A stretch of DNA of 55,554 nucleotides from Chloroflexota bacterium (GTDB taxonomy: Bacteria > Chloroflexota > UBA11872). The notes under the pieces were generated by a model. It was given only the letters and a program-made list of their open reading frames with translations. It was not told the DNA's origin and did no database searches. A program made the translations under genes and the position numbers. The DNA lies in the NCBI GenBank assembly GCA_022821905.1, contig JAJECS010000010.1, positions 1 through 55,554 on the forward strand. The letters are read 5' to 3'. This document shows positions 9,983 to 18,862 of the stretch, piece by piece (within the stretch, counting starts at the first letter, position 1; every line of letters starts with the position of its first letter).

Positions 9983-12478
9983 CTAGAGACCCGCCGGCGG
10001 AACGGGCTCGAAATCCGGCACGGCGAGGGGTTCGTGGCGGAAGACTGCCGGGGCGCTGAAGGTGTTCTGAAGCACGCGGCCATCGGGATAGATCTCGAGC
10101 CGCTGTATGTTTCCGAAGAGCGCGAACGTGATGGCGGGCTCGAGCTCTCGGCCATAGACCGTCTGGAAGGCCGCGGCCATGGCGGCGTCGGTGGGGTTGT
10201 AGACGTTGATCCAGTGGTCGTTGCCGGCCTGCACCACCAATGGGCGGGACTGCCCGTCGTCATCGAACGCCAACGCCGTGCTGGCGCCGTCCGCCAGCGT
10301 CACCCGCCAGATGTCGTCCCGGGCCGCGACGGTGTCGCCGATGGCCTGGCCGGCGGGGTCGAGCAGCTCGAACCGTCCGTACGGCTGCAAGGCGGATGCG
10401 GTCTGCACGAAGCGTTGCGCAAAGCCGGTGGTCAGATCCGTGGCGTTCCAGTACACGATTTGGACCGATGCGGGCAGCCCCGCCAGCAGCGGGTCGACGG
10501 CCCGGTCGGTCGTCATGCTCACCACCAGGTCATAGTCAGCCAGTGCAGCCGCCGTGGCTCGCCCAGGCGTGATGAAGTCGGCTTGGGGCACATAGCGCCG
10601 GAGGAAGTGGCGCAGCAGCAGGCGCTGGCTCTCGAACAGACGATCCGTGCCGGCCGGATGAGCGTCGGCGGGGTCCCCGATGATGACCGTGCGCGGCAGC
10701 TCGTCGGAGCGCGTCTCGGCCAACTGCGCCAATTGCGCCTGCGCCAGCTCGTAGCGCCGCCATTCGTAGGTGTCGTCCGGGAAGAGGTGCGAGCCCTCCC
10801 AAAACTCGTTCCAGCTGTAGATGAATACCAGGCTCGGATTGGTGTGCGCGGCCAGCCAGGCGGTTTCTTGCAAGTAGCGGTTGTCGTCGCGGACCACTCG
10901 CGGGAGCCCGTCGCGCTCGGCGACGCCGCGGTTGTCGAAGATGTAGTTCCAGGTCACGACGTGATGTCCGTACTGCGACTGGGGCAGGTCCACGACGAAA
11001 CTGAACGGCGCGTAGTCATCCGGCCAGCGCTCGAAGGCCAACTCTTGAACCTGGGACGGCGGCCGGTAGGCTACCGACCAGTCGAAAATCACATCGACCT
11101 CGAGCGCCGTCTCGACGCGGCTGACGAGCTCGGTGAAGAACCAGGTCCAGCTCTCGGTGTCATCGAGCGATTCCGGGAAACCGTAGGCGTAGACGATCAC
11201 CGGTAGTCGGCCGTCCGCGTCGTACAGCCAAAGGTCCGCCGGGATGCCCTGATAGAAGGCGATCACTTCGTCCGCGATCTTGCTCAAGCTGGCCTCGTCG
11301 GCCGCGATGTAGACGCGTTCACTGAGCACGGCCTGGTTGTCCGCGTGCAGCACCTCCCAGTCATAGAACAGCCCGATCTTCAGGTCATGGCGCCGCAACG
11401 AGTCCAGCACGACGGACGTGGGTGTCAGGCTCCCGCCTATCTGGTACCACTCCCAGAACACGCCATCGACGCCCAGGTCGCGGATCAATTTGAAGTTTGC
11501 GTCGTAATACTCCGGCGATCCGACTTGTTCCCGCGTGATCCCGATCCGCTCCCACGTCAGCCCGTGCGTGAAGAATTCTGTCGGCAGGTAGTCACGGTCC
11601 CACCAGTCAAAAAAGTGCACCGCGCTCACCGGGCGCGCGGGGCGCTGATCGGGGCGATGCGGCACCGTGGCGTGGTCCGGGATCAGCCCCGTGGCCTGTA
11701 GCAGCTCCAGCACGGCTATCCGCCGCGGCGCGTCATCTGTCGCAGGGTCATAGACCCACGCCGCTCGCTGTGTCCGGAGGGCGTAGCCCATGTCGGTCTG
11801 AGCGACAGCCATCGGCAGCCCATACAGCGCGATCGCCGCATCGGTGTTTGGCAGCGGGACGCCGGCGGAGCGAAACGCGTCCCGCAGCGCGATCCGCCAC
11901 GGCTCCGCGCCGTCGAGCAGCGCCAGGTGACGAGCCCGGATGCCCGACCAGCCGTCACCCGCGTCCGCCGACCAGTCGGCAGCCGCCGGGATCCCGAAGT
12001 CGTCGAGCAGCCGAGCGTCGTGCCCCCGCGCGGACAGGAAATCCAGCACGTTCACGATGGCCGCGCTACGCGTCGGGTCAGAGCGCAGAAGGCCCCGCTC
12101 GAACACCTGCCGCACCCAGCCGTCGAGCATGAAGCGGCGCGAAACCGGCGCCCCGAGGGTGTCCTCGCCACCCAGGTCCCGCCAGCCCGACCACAGGCGC
12201 ACGCCCTGTTCGTCGGTTACCGAAAATCCCGACTCGGAACCATCCAAGGCGAAGAAGGCGCCCCCGTTGTTCGAGGAAGCGGGCTCGGTGGCGCGTGCAT
12301 CGTGGACATCGATGACGAGCGCCGCGGCCAAACCCGCGAGGCACACCGCCCACGCGAGAATTCGCAGGCGGCCCGCAGGCGACGGGCCTTGCCGCTCAAC
12401 GATCCCGACGCATGGAAAAACAGGGGACGCAAGCCCGAGAACGGACGGCCGAGGTTTTGGAGGCACTCGAAGCGGCAT
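9983..12478 (-). CDS. Secreted GH99/GH71-like protein with N-terminal LGFP-like module
   Basis: An 831-residue exported protein. Residues 37-63 form a signal peptide core after a long N-region. Residues about 92-245 contain a module shared with three other secreted proteins of this window: LGAPVSRRF...GWVRQVFERG, a VLDFL segment, then ALYGLP...LRTQRAAWVY. The larger part, from about 285, resembles the GH99/WbsX-like fold: HFFDWWDRDYL, GVDGVFWEWYQ (338-345) and SWNEFWEGSHLFP (555-567), carrying acidic residues expected in the active site of endo-mannan type hydrolases. A beta-rich C-terminal region follows. It points against the flanking housekeeping genes and sits between rnj and ftsK, which are normally neighbours, so it is probably an insertion. 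Substrate unknown. Confidence 0.7.
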   Translation of the reverse strand: MPLRVPPKPRPSVLGLASPVFPCVGIVERQGPSPAGRLRILAWAVCLAGLAAALVIDVHDARATEPASSNNGGAFFALDGSESGFSVTDEQGVRLWSGWRDLGGEDTLGAPVSRRFMLDGWVRQVFERGLLRSDPTRSAAIVNVLDFLSARGHDARLLDDFGIPAAADWSADAGDGWSGIRARHLALLDGAEPWRIALRDAFRSAGVPLPNTDAAIALYGLPMAVAQTDMGYALRTQRAAWVYDPATDDAPRRIAVLELLQATGLIPDHATVPHRPDQRPARPVSAVHFFDWWDRDYLPTEFFTHGLTWERIGITREQVGSPEYYDANFKLIRDLGVDGVFWEWYQIGGSLTPTSVVLDSLRRHDLKIGLFYDWEVLHADNQAVLSERVYIAADEASLSKIADEVIAFYQGIPADLWLYDADGRLPVIVYAYGFPESLDDTESWTWFFTELVSRVETALEVDVIFDWSVAYRPPSQVQELAFERWPDDYAPFSFVVDLPQSQYGHHVVTWNYIFDNRGVAERDGLPRVVRDDNRYLQETAWLAAHTNPSLVFIYSWNEFWEGSHLFPDDTYEWRRYELAQAQLAQLAETRSDELPRTVIIGDPADAHPAGTDRLFESQRLLLRHFLRRYVPQADFITPGRATAAALADYDLVVSMTTDRAVDPLLAGLPASVQIVYWNATDLTTGFAQRFVQTASALQPYGRFELLDPAGQAIGDTVAARDDIWRVTLADGASTALAFDDDGQSRPLVVQAGNDHWINVYNPTDAAMAAAFQTVYGRELEPAITFALFGNIQRLEIYPDGRVLQNTFSAPAVFRHEPLAVPDFEPVPPAGL

Positions 12479-12699
12479 CAGGCCTGAGAGCTGTGCAAAG
12501 GGGTCTTCAGGATGCCAGAGAACCCGGGGGACAAAGCCGATCGAACCGCGCGAGAGACTGGATAATCGGTCGGCTCGCCGGATATCATCGCGGGAAGGTC
12601 CGTCGACGCGCCGGAATCCGCGGGTCGCCCCGGACGGACGCGAACGTCCGTCAACCGCACCAGCGAAAGCGGCAACTCCCCGGAGCCCCAGCGCCTGGA

Positions 12700-12796
12700 C
12701 GGCCTTCTAACTGAGATTCGGAACTCGCTCGGGAGGCACTAGTTCCACCAGACCCGGCGGCGGCCGGCGAGTACGCCGATCGCCACTGAGGTCTAG
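12700..12796 (+). pseudogene. Decayed duplicate of the 3' end of rnj
   Basis: Read in frame this gives LLTEIRNSLGRH, a TAG stop (12740-12742), then FHQTRRRPASTPIATEV and a stop. The true RNase J ends LQGKIRSSLGRHLYQKTRRRP...LPIVTEV and stop. By hand count 62 of 78 bases match between 12719-12796 and 9860-9937, including the terminal GAGGTCTAG. The internal stop and missing upstream part show it is a remnant. It lies just upstream of ftsK, where the authentic rnj end would be if 9983-12478 were absent. Confidence 0.8.
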
Positions 12797-12835
12797 CGCC
12801 GGCGGGCGTCATGCCACGCCGGCAAGGAGTGCCTC

Positions 12836-15010
12836 GTGGCCAAGACGCGCCGGGCGGCGACCCCTGCGGCCCGTGCTCCAGCAATGGAACGCTGGGACGC
12901 GCTGGGGCTTATCGGAATCGTTCTCTGCGCGCTCGGCCTGACCGCCTTCATCGGGCTCTTCAACCGTGATGGGATTGTCGTCGCCGCCAGCGGCGCGGCC
13001 TACATCGAAGTCTTTGGCCGCGCGGCGTCGATCGCCGCGATTGCGTGCATCCTGGTTGGACCCGCGCTGCTGCTGAGCGGCGTGCGGAAGCGACCGATCA
13101 TTGGACCGGGGCACGTTGCCGCGGCGGTGGTGTTCGTGCTGGGACTTGCCGCCCTGGCCGGCCTGGCGGCCCCGGAAGCCGCGCCGGCGGCCGACAGCGG
13201 CGGCTGGGTTGGCCGGTTCATCGGCCACGGGCTCGCGGCGAGCGTGGGCGGTGCTCCGGCCTATGCGCTGCTGGCCATCGCCACCGTGGCCGCCGTCGGC
13301 TACGCCCTGCTGGCCTCGGCGCGCGGCGCGGCCACGACGCGGTTCACGGGCCGGCTGCTCATCGACGGCGCCGTGCACCTGGCGCGATTCGCAGCCGCGA
13401 CGGCGTCCGCCGCTAAGCGCCGCCTGGGTCCGATCTTCCGGCCGCAGTCCGCGGACAAACCGCGACCGGCGTCGGAATCGCCCGCGCCGGAGGCCGACTC
13501 GCCTGAAGCGGTCAATGGCTCGTCGAAACCCGAAGACTGGGAGCAGGGACCGCTGATTCGCACGACGCAAACCGTGGCGCCGGCGCCGGCCGCCGAGGGC
13601 GACGACGAGGGACCGTGGACGCTGCCGCCGATGGATCTGATGCAGCCGACGCCGCCCGCAACGGACGTTCCCGACGCCGAGATTCGCGCCAAGGCCCAGG
13701 TGATCGTGGACACGCTGGCCTCATTCAACATCGAAGCCAGCGTGCCGGAGGCGATTCCGGGACCGGTGGTGACCCAATACCTGGTGCGGCCGGGCACTGG
13801 AGTCAAAGTGGCGCGCATCACCGCGCTGGCCAACGACCTGGCCCTGAAGCTGGCCGCGCGCAGCCTGCGCATCGAGGCCCCGGTGCCGGGTCGGCCCTAT
13901 CTGGGCATCGAGCTGCCGAACGACGAGCCGCTGGTCGTGAGCGTGCGCGAGGTGATGGAGTCCGAGGCGTGGGTGGGGTCACGCTCCAACCTCAGGCTGG
14001 CGCTGGGCAAGGACGTGGCCGGCATGGTGCGCGTGGTCGACCTGACGGCGATGCCGCACCTGCTGATTGCCGGATCAACCGGCGCCGGGAAGTCCGTGTG
14101 CCTCACGTCGTTGATCACGGGCCTGCTCTGCCAGACCACGCCGGACGAGCTGCATCTGGTGTTGATCGACCCCAAGATGGTCGAGCTGGTGACCTTCGAC
14201 GGCGTGCCGCATCTGCGCATGCCGGTGGTCACCGACATCGACGACGCGGTGCCGGTGCTCACCTGGGTCAGCCGCGAGATGGCCCGGCGCTACCGCATCT
14301 TCAACAAGGCCGGCGTGCGCAACCTCAAGTCCTATAACGCCAACCCGACCGAGGCCACCGACGGCAAGCCGCTGCCCTACCTGGTCACCGTGATCGACGA
14401 GCTGGCGGACCTGATGATGACGGCGCCGGGCGACGTCGAGCGACTGCTCGCCCGACTGGCTCAGCTGGCGCGCGCCACGGGCATCCATCTGGTGGTCTCG
14501 ACGCAGCGACCGTCGGTGGACGTGGTTACGGGCCTGATCAAGGCGAACTTCCCGACGCGCATCTCGTTCATGGTCAGCAGCCAGGCTGACTCGCGCACGA
14601 TCCTGGACGGGGCCGGGGCCGAGCGGCTGATTGGCCGCGGCGACATGCTGTTCGCGCCGCCCGAGGGCGGCAAGCCCATCCGCGTGCAGGGCGTGTTCAC
14701 CGACGACGCGGAGATCAACGCCGTGGTCGATCACTGGCGCGCGCAGGGCGAGCCGCAGACCCTGACGACCGATGATCTGCGGGACGCGATCGAGCAGGGC
14801 GACTCGGAGGAAGACGAGCTGTACGTGTCCGCGACGGAGCTGGTGATGCGGCACGAGAGCATCACGCCCGATCTGCTCAGCCGCGAGCTGCGAGTCGGCC
14901 GCTCCAAGGCGCAAAAGCTGGCGATGCAGCTTGAGGCCGAGGGCTTTGTCGGGCCGCCGGAACCGCAGTCGGCGCGGCGCCAGGTGCTGCAGCGCAGCGA
15001 GACGGTCTAG
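12836..15010 (+). CDS. ftsK: DNA translocase FtsK/SpoIIIE
   Basis: A 724-residue septal DNA pump that clears chromosome ends at division. Residues about 20-175 hold four or five hydrophobic helices. A proline-rich linker follows, then the alpha/beta motor with Walker A GSTGAGKS at 413-420 and Walker B VTVIDELADLMM at about 517-528. A C-terminal winged-helix gamma domain (about 660-715: SATELVMRHE.ITPDLLSRELRVGRSKAQKLAMQLE) would read polarity sequences on DNA. GTG at 12836 is preceded by AAGGAG. The linker is short compared with E. coli FtsK, as in SpoIIIE-type proteins. Confidence 0.95.
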   Translation: MAKTRRAATPAARAPAMERWDALGLIGIVLCALGLTAFIGLFNRDGIVVAASGAAYIEVFGRAASIAAIACILVGPALLLSGVRKRPIIGPGHVAAAVVFVLGLAALAGLAAPEAAPAADSGGWVGRFIGHGLAASVGGAPAYALLAIATVAAVGYALLASARGAATTRFTGRLLIDGAVHLARFAAATASAAKRRLGPIFRPQSADKPRPASESPAPEADSPEAVNGSSKPEDWEQGPLIRTTQTVAPAPAAEGDDEGPWTLPPMDLMQPTPPATDVPDAEIRAKAQVIVDTLASFNIEASVPEAIPGPVVTQYLVRPGTGVKVARITALANDLALKLAARSLRIEAPVPGRPYLGIELPNDEPLVVSVREVMESEAWVGSRSNLRLALGKDVAGMVRVVDLTAMPHLLIAGSTGAGKSVCLTSLITGLLCQTTPDELHLVLIDPKMVELVTFDGVPHLRMPVVTDIDDAVPVLTWVSREMARRYRIFNKAGVRNLKSYNANPTEATDGKPLPYLVTVIDELADLMMTAPGDVERLLARLAQLARATGIHLVVSTQRPSVDVVTGLIKANFPTRISFMVSSQADSRTILDGAGAERLIGRGDMLFAPPEGGKPIRVQGVFTDDAEINAVVDHWRAQGEPQTLTTDDLRDAIEQGDSEEDELYVSATELVMRHESITPDLLSRELRVGRSKAQKLAMQLEAEGFVGPPEPQSARRQVLQRSETV

Positions 15011-15118
15011 CGCCGGCGCTCCGGGCATTGACGCTGACGCGCTGCCCGGCTATAAGCGAAGAAAGCGCCGGGCGTGCGCGGCACTTAGCGGCGCCACAAG
15101 CTGGTGGAGGCACTGCCG

Positions 15119-16048
15119 ATGACGCGTGACGAACTTCGGGAACTGATTCAGGGACCGATTGCGACGGTCCCCACGCCGTTCGACGACGACTTCGAGGTCG
15201 ATCACGGTTGCATGCACGCGATCACCCAGTGGTGGGTGGAGCAAGGCCTGGTGAAGGGCGCCGCCGTCATCAAGGTGGCGGCGGCGATGGGCGAAGGCCC
15301 CATGCTGAGCGACGAGGAGTGGCCCGCGCTCTTGCGCACCGTGGTGCAGGCGGCCGACGACCGCGCGGCGATCGTCTGCGGGCTGCACTACAAGGACACC
15401 AAGCGCACGATCGAGGACGCCAAGCGCGCGCAGGACCTGGGCGCCATGGGCTTGCAGGTGTGTCCGCCGGTCTTCAATCTGCCGAGCCAGGGCGACGTGA
15501 TCGACTACTTCAGCGACCTCTCCGACGCCATCGACGTCGGCGTCATGGTCTATCACACCCACTGGCTGCCCGGCGGCCGGATGGAGGTGGAGACCCTGGA
15601 CAAGATCGCGGACATCGACCAGGTGGTGAGCATCAAGTGGGCGGCGCCGGCGGACGTCGACTACGACGAAATGGCCCGCTTCACGGACCGCGTGAGCGTG
15701 ATCGACAACGGCGGCGGGCCGATCCGCTGTCACCAGCTCGGCGGGCGCGGGTATATCAACCTCACTTCGGATATCCACCCGGCGCACGACCTGCGCGTGT
15801 GGGAGCTGATGGAAGCGAAGCAGTACGACGAGGCGACGGCGCTGTTCGAGTCCGTGAACGAGCCGCTGCGCCTGTTCGCCGAGCGCATGGACCAGCGGTC
15901 CGGCGGGCAGGGACGGGTGAAGAAGGGGCTGACGGCGGTGATGGGCCGCCCGATGGGGGCCTCGCGGCCGCCGTCCAAGCCCCTCAACGACCAGGAGCTC
16001 GATGAGCTCCGCGAGATCGTGCGCGGTTTCGGCTGGCCGGTGGCGTGA
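15119..16048 (+). CDS. DapA/NanA-superfamily aldolase (paralogue 1)
   Basis: A 309-residue class I aldolase-fold protein. It opens with the superfamily pattern GPIATVPTPFDDDFEVD, and the presumed Schiff-base Lys lies in VVSIKWAAP. The GTTGES and YNVPAR motifs of true DapA are missing, so it probably cleaves or hydrates another 2-keto acid rather than making lysine precursors. ATG at 15119 has GGAGG at 15106-15110. It starts 108 bases after ftsK and is followed by a second family member in the same direction 40 bases later, suggesting a two-gene catabolic unit. The substrate cannot be assigned. Confidence 0.82.
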   Translation: MTRDELRELIQGPIATVPTPFDDDFEVDHGCMHAITQWWVEQGLVKGAAVIKVAAAMGEGPMLSDEEWPALLRTVVQAADDRAAIVCGLHYKDTKRTIEDAKRAQDLGAMGLQVCPPVFNLPSQGDVIDYFSDLSDAIDVGVMVYHTHWLPGGRMEVETLDKIADIDQVVSIKWAAPADVDYDEMARFTDRVSVIDNGGGPIRCHQLGGRGYINLTSDIHPAHDLRVWELMEAKQYDEATALFESVNEPLRLFAERMDQRSGGQGRVKKGLTAVMGRPMGASRPPSKPLNDQELDELREIVRGFGWPVA

Positions 16049-16088
16049 CGCCGCATCCGACATCATCGTGGCAACGGGAGGTATCCCC

Positions 16089-17036
16089 ATGCTGACCATC
16101 GACGAGGCCAAGGCGCGGCTGCAGGGCGTGGTGGTGCCGATCGCGACGATCTTCACCGACGACGGCGCGGTCGATCTCGACGGTTTGGCGTCCAACGTGC
16201 AATGGCTGATCGACCAGGGCGCGCGGCAAGGAAACACGGTGTTCCTGGCCGCGGGGTCCGGCGGCGATTTCACCGCGCTGAGCACGGCGGAGAGGCACCA
16301 GGTGATCCGGACCATCGTGGAGGTGAGCGGGGGACGGGTTCCGGTTATGGCCGGCGTGCAGAGCACCGACATCCGGGTCGTGATCGAGCTGTGCCAGCTC
16401 TGCGAGGACCTGGGCGTCGACGCGGCGCAGATCAGCGCGGCGTACTACTACACGGTGACGCCGGAGGACGCCGTGGCCTGGCACGAGGAAGTGGCGCGGC
16501 ACACCCGCGTCGGTTTCGCGGCCTACAGCCATTGGTACAGCGGGTCGAAATACGACGTGCCGGTGGACCTGATGGCGCGGCTGGTCGAGCTGCCCAACAC
16601 GATCGCCGTGAAGTGGGGCTCGCCCGACATGGGAAGTCACCTCGACGGGCTGCGCCGGTTCCTGCCGCTGGCGGCGGTAGTGGACAACTCGCCGCTGGTG
16701 GTACTGGGCCACATCCTGGGTTGCCGCGCGTGGATCAGCCACGTGCCCAACTTCCTGCCGCAGCACTCGTGGCGCGTGTGCGACCTGATGCAGAACCGCC
16801 AATACCAGGAGGCGCAGCGGGTCTTCGACGAGTTCATGGTTCCCTACGGCGAGATCATCGGCCGCATCGGGGCGCAGACGGCGGGCGAAGGCGTGTTCGT
16901 GAAGCCCTGGATGGAGGCGATGGGCCTGCAGGCCGGGGGTTCGAGGTTGCCGTCGCGGGACGCCGCGGCGACGCCCGAAACGCACGCGGAGATTCGGGAG
17001 ATCCTGGCGCGGGAGCTGGAGGCGGTGCCGGCTTAG
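16089..17036 (+). CDS. DapA/NanA-superfamily aldolase (paralogue 2)
   Basis: A 315-residue relative of the upstream gene. It shows VVVPIATIFTDDGAVDLDG at the start, AAGSGGDFTAL where DapA has the GTTGES loop, and the likely Schiff-base Lys in IAVKWGSPD. The first ATG with a good site is 16089 (GGAGGTATCCCC upstream); earlier in-frame codons overlap the preceding gene. The two aldolases are clearly diverged from each other and from dapA at 6583. They may form a hetero-oligomer or act on related keto acids (inference). Neighbours are a small antitoxin and a Gfo/Idh/MocA dehydrogenase. Confidence 0.82.
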   Translation: MLTIDEAKARLQGVVVPIATIFTDDGAVDLDGLASNVQWLIDQGARQGNTVFLAAGSGGDFTALSTAERHQVIRTIVEVSGGRVPVMAGVQSTDIRVVIELCQLCEDLGVDAAQISAAYYYTVTPEDAVAWHEEVARHTRVGFAAYSHWYSGSKYDVPVDLMARLVELPNTIAVKWGSPDMGSHLDGLRRFLPLAAVVDNSPLVVLGHILGCRAWISHVPNFLPQHSWRVCDLMQNRQYQEAQRVFDEFMVPYGEIIGRIGAQTAGEGVFVKPWMEAMGLQAGGSRLPSRDAAATPETHAEIREILARELEAVPA

Positions 17037-17042
17037 GGTGCT

Positions 17043-17075
17043 CCGGTGGCCCGCGCTGCGTGCAGCGTGGGACTG
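17043..17075. repeat. Intergenic repeat, family C
   Basis: CCGGTGGCCCGCGCTGCGTGCAGCGTGGGAC: a palindromic GCTGCGTGCAGC core with a CCGGTGGCCC flank. Other copies are at 27365, 31795, 32551, 32599, 32863 and 39070. Confidence 0.75.
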
Positions 17076-17171
17076 GCACCAGCGTCAGGCTCCTCGGTTT
17101 CCCAACCTGGGTCGCTGTGCATTACAATGTCATTCACAGAGTAGGGCGGAATACGCATACGAGGGGCACGC

Positions 17172-17435
17172 ATGCCGGCCAATAAGCTGGTGCAGGCGCG
17201 CATCGACGGAGCCGTGAAGGAAGAGGCGGCGGCGGTGCTGGCCGCCATGGGCCTGACCGTGTCCGACGCGGTGCGCCTCCTGCTGACCCGAGTTGCCCAT
17301 GACAAGACGCTGCCGTTCGCCCCGCTCGCTCCGAACGAAACCACGATCGCGGCGATGAGGGAAGCCCGCGCCGGCGGCCTTGCGCCATTCGACAGCGTGC
17401 AGGAGCTACTTGACGACCTGCACGCGCCGGAGTGA
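17172..17435 (+). CDS. RelB/DinJ-family antitoxin, no toxin alongside
   Basis: An 87-residue protein. The N-terminal part, LVQARIDGAVKEEAAAVLAAMGLTVSDAVRLLLTRV, is the ribbon-helix-helix pattern of RelB/DinJ antitoxins, which dimerise, bind their own operator and wrap a RelE/YafQ toxin with the C-terminal tail. The tail here (AMREARAGGLAPFDSVQELLDDLH) is of the expected type. No RelE-like frame exists downstream: 17436-17491 is only a repeat, then the convergent dehydrogenase. It may regulate in trans, neutralise a distant toxin, or be a remnant of a lost pair. Confidence 0.8.
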   Translation: MPANKLVQARIDGAVKEEAAAVLAAMGLTVSDAVRLLLTRVAHDKTLPFAPLAPNETTIAAMREARAGGLAPFDSVQELLDDLHAPE

Positions 17436-17449
17436 GCCGAGATTCGTAA

Positions 17450-17473
17450 GGGCGGTTCGCGAACCGCCCCTAC
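17450..17473. repeat. Intergenic repeat, family B
   Basis: AGGGGC-type inverted repeat, here GGGCGGTTCGCGAACCGCCC followed by CTAC, between convergent genes. Copies are at 20274, 23594, 31835, 38978 and 39166. It could act as a bidirectional terminator hairpin, although no T-tract follows. Confidence 0.75.
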
Positions 17474-17491
17474 GCCTCAACTGAAGGACTC

Positions 17492-18544
17492 CTAAGCCAG
17501 AGGCAGGTACACGCGTTCGCCGTGGCGGGCGGAGTGCGTGAGCGCTTCCAGGAACTCCATGTAGTGCTCGCCGCGGGTGAAGTCGGGCGACAGGCCCGTG
17601 TTGCCGCCTTCGCGAACGGCGCGAATGAAGTCCGCCTCGACCTCCCAGCCGCCGCGCTCGTGGTCGGGTATCGGCACGTCGCGCAGCTCGGCGTCGTCAA
17701 GCGCGGCGTGGCGGATGCGGTCGGCGTCGAAGTCATAAGTGAGCGTGCCGGCGTCGCCGAAGACCCAAAGCTCGCTGGTGGGCCCGAGATGCGCCGCCCC
17801 GGACCACTGGTAGACGAAGTCGGCGCCCGAGGCGAGTTGACCGATCACGCTGACGGAATCGGGAATTTGCACGGCCACGAATTCCCCCGTGGCCGGGTCG
17901 CGCCGCTGGCGCGTATAGAGATCGGCGCGGGCCTGAAGCTCGACGGCGCGGCCAACCCAGCGGTGCATGACCTCGGCGAAGATGCCGACCGTGAGCACGT
18001 TGTTGCCGCTCTGCTCGATGTCCTGGCGCCAGTGCAGCTCCGGCTCGCCGGCGGTGAGGCTGGCGGCAAGCATGGTGAGTCGCACCTGCTGGGCGGCGCC
18101 GACCACGCGCTCCTGGCGCAGCAGCCGCCGCATGGTCCGCTCACCGGCCATGCCGTGGGGCGGAGGACATATCGCCGCGACCAGGTCGGGATGCCGGTCG
18201 GCGGCGGCCACCATGGCGCGCGCCTCGGCGAGGTTGCGCGCCATCCGCGCCTGACAAAAGACGTGCTTGCCGGCGTCAAGAGCCGCGATGGAAATGCGCG
18301 CGTGCATGTAGGGCGTGGTGCCAATCCAGACGACGTCGATGTCCGGGTCGTCCACGACCTGGCGCCAGTGGTCGACAACTCGCGGGATGCCGTATTCCTC
18401 GGCGAAGGCCTCCGCCGACTCGCGGCGGCGGTTGCAGACCGAGGCGAATTCAACCCCAGGAAGCTCCTGCAGCCCCGGCATGTGCCGCTGGCGCACGATC
18501 CCGCCGGCGCCGACGATCCCGATTCGCACCACGTCTGAGGGCAT
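17492..18544 (-). CDS. Gfo/Idh/MocA-family oxidoreductase
   Basis: A 350-residue NAD(P)-dependent dehydrogenase of sugars, inositols or sugar acids. The N-terminal Rossmann motif is VRIGIVGAGGIVRQRHMPGL, the linker has CNRRRESAEAFAEEYGIP, and the GKHVFCQ.RMARNLAEA segment sits where the family normally has EKP. In place of the catalytic Lys of EKP the sequence reads CQARMARN, so catalysis may differ. ATG at 18544 is preferred because a GGTGGGG lies just upstream; ATG at 18565 would add seven residues. The gene converges on the RelB-like gene. Substrate unknown. Confidence 0.83.
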   Translation of the reverse strand: MPSDVVRIGIVGAGGIVRQRHMPGLQELPGVEFASVCNRRRESAEAFAEEYGIPRVVDHWRQVVDDPDIDVVWIGTTPYMHARISIAALDAGKHVFCQARMARNLAEARAMVAAADRHPDLVAAICPPPHGMAGERTMRRLLRQERVVGAAQQVRLTMLAASLTAGEPELHWRQDIEQSGNNVLTVGIFAEVMHRWVGRAVELQARADLYTRQRRDPATGEFVAVQIPDSVSVIGQLASGADFVYQWSGAAHLGPTSELWVFGDAGTLTYDFDADRIRHAALDDAELRDVPIPDHERGGWEVEADFIRAVREGGNTGLSPDFTRGEHYMEFLEALTHSARHGERVYLPLA

Positions 18545-18635
18545 TGCGGACCCCACCGTCAGCATGATTGACGCGGGCGCATGATGCCACGCATCGGCCG
18601 AAGGACTGCGGGCGGGTGCTCGATCCAGGGCATTC

Positions 18636-18725
18636 CTCGGTCACCCCGGCGGAGGCCGGGGTCCAGGTCCAACCGACACGCCCGAGAACCCGGCTGGATT
18701 CCGGCCTCCGCCGGAATGACGGACG
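18636..18725. repeat. Intergenic repeat, family A (two tandem inverted units)
   Basis: CACCCCGGCGGAGGCCGGGGT followed about 40 bases on by GGATTCCGGCCTCCGCCGGAATGACGG. Two hairpins are placed in the leader between divergent Gfo/Idh and MFS genes, resembling the pairs of hairpins in other family A copies. Confidence 0.7.
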
Positions 18726-18862
18726 GAAGGCAGGCACTTGATCCGAACGACAGGGGAGGACTGAGGCCGACAGAGGTGCGTGCGGTCGGAGTATCGTGGG
18801 GGGAACCTGCCGCGCCCACAGTGGTCCGGCAGGCGATTGGGCTGGGACCGGAGGTGCCCACG

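Noticed and set aside
10034..11206. Plus-strand frame antisense to the GH99-like gene
   Set aside because: No domain and shadow-like composition; the minus-strand frame has a signal peptide and family motifs.
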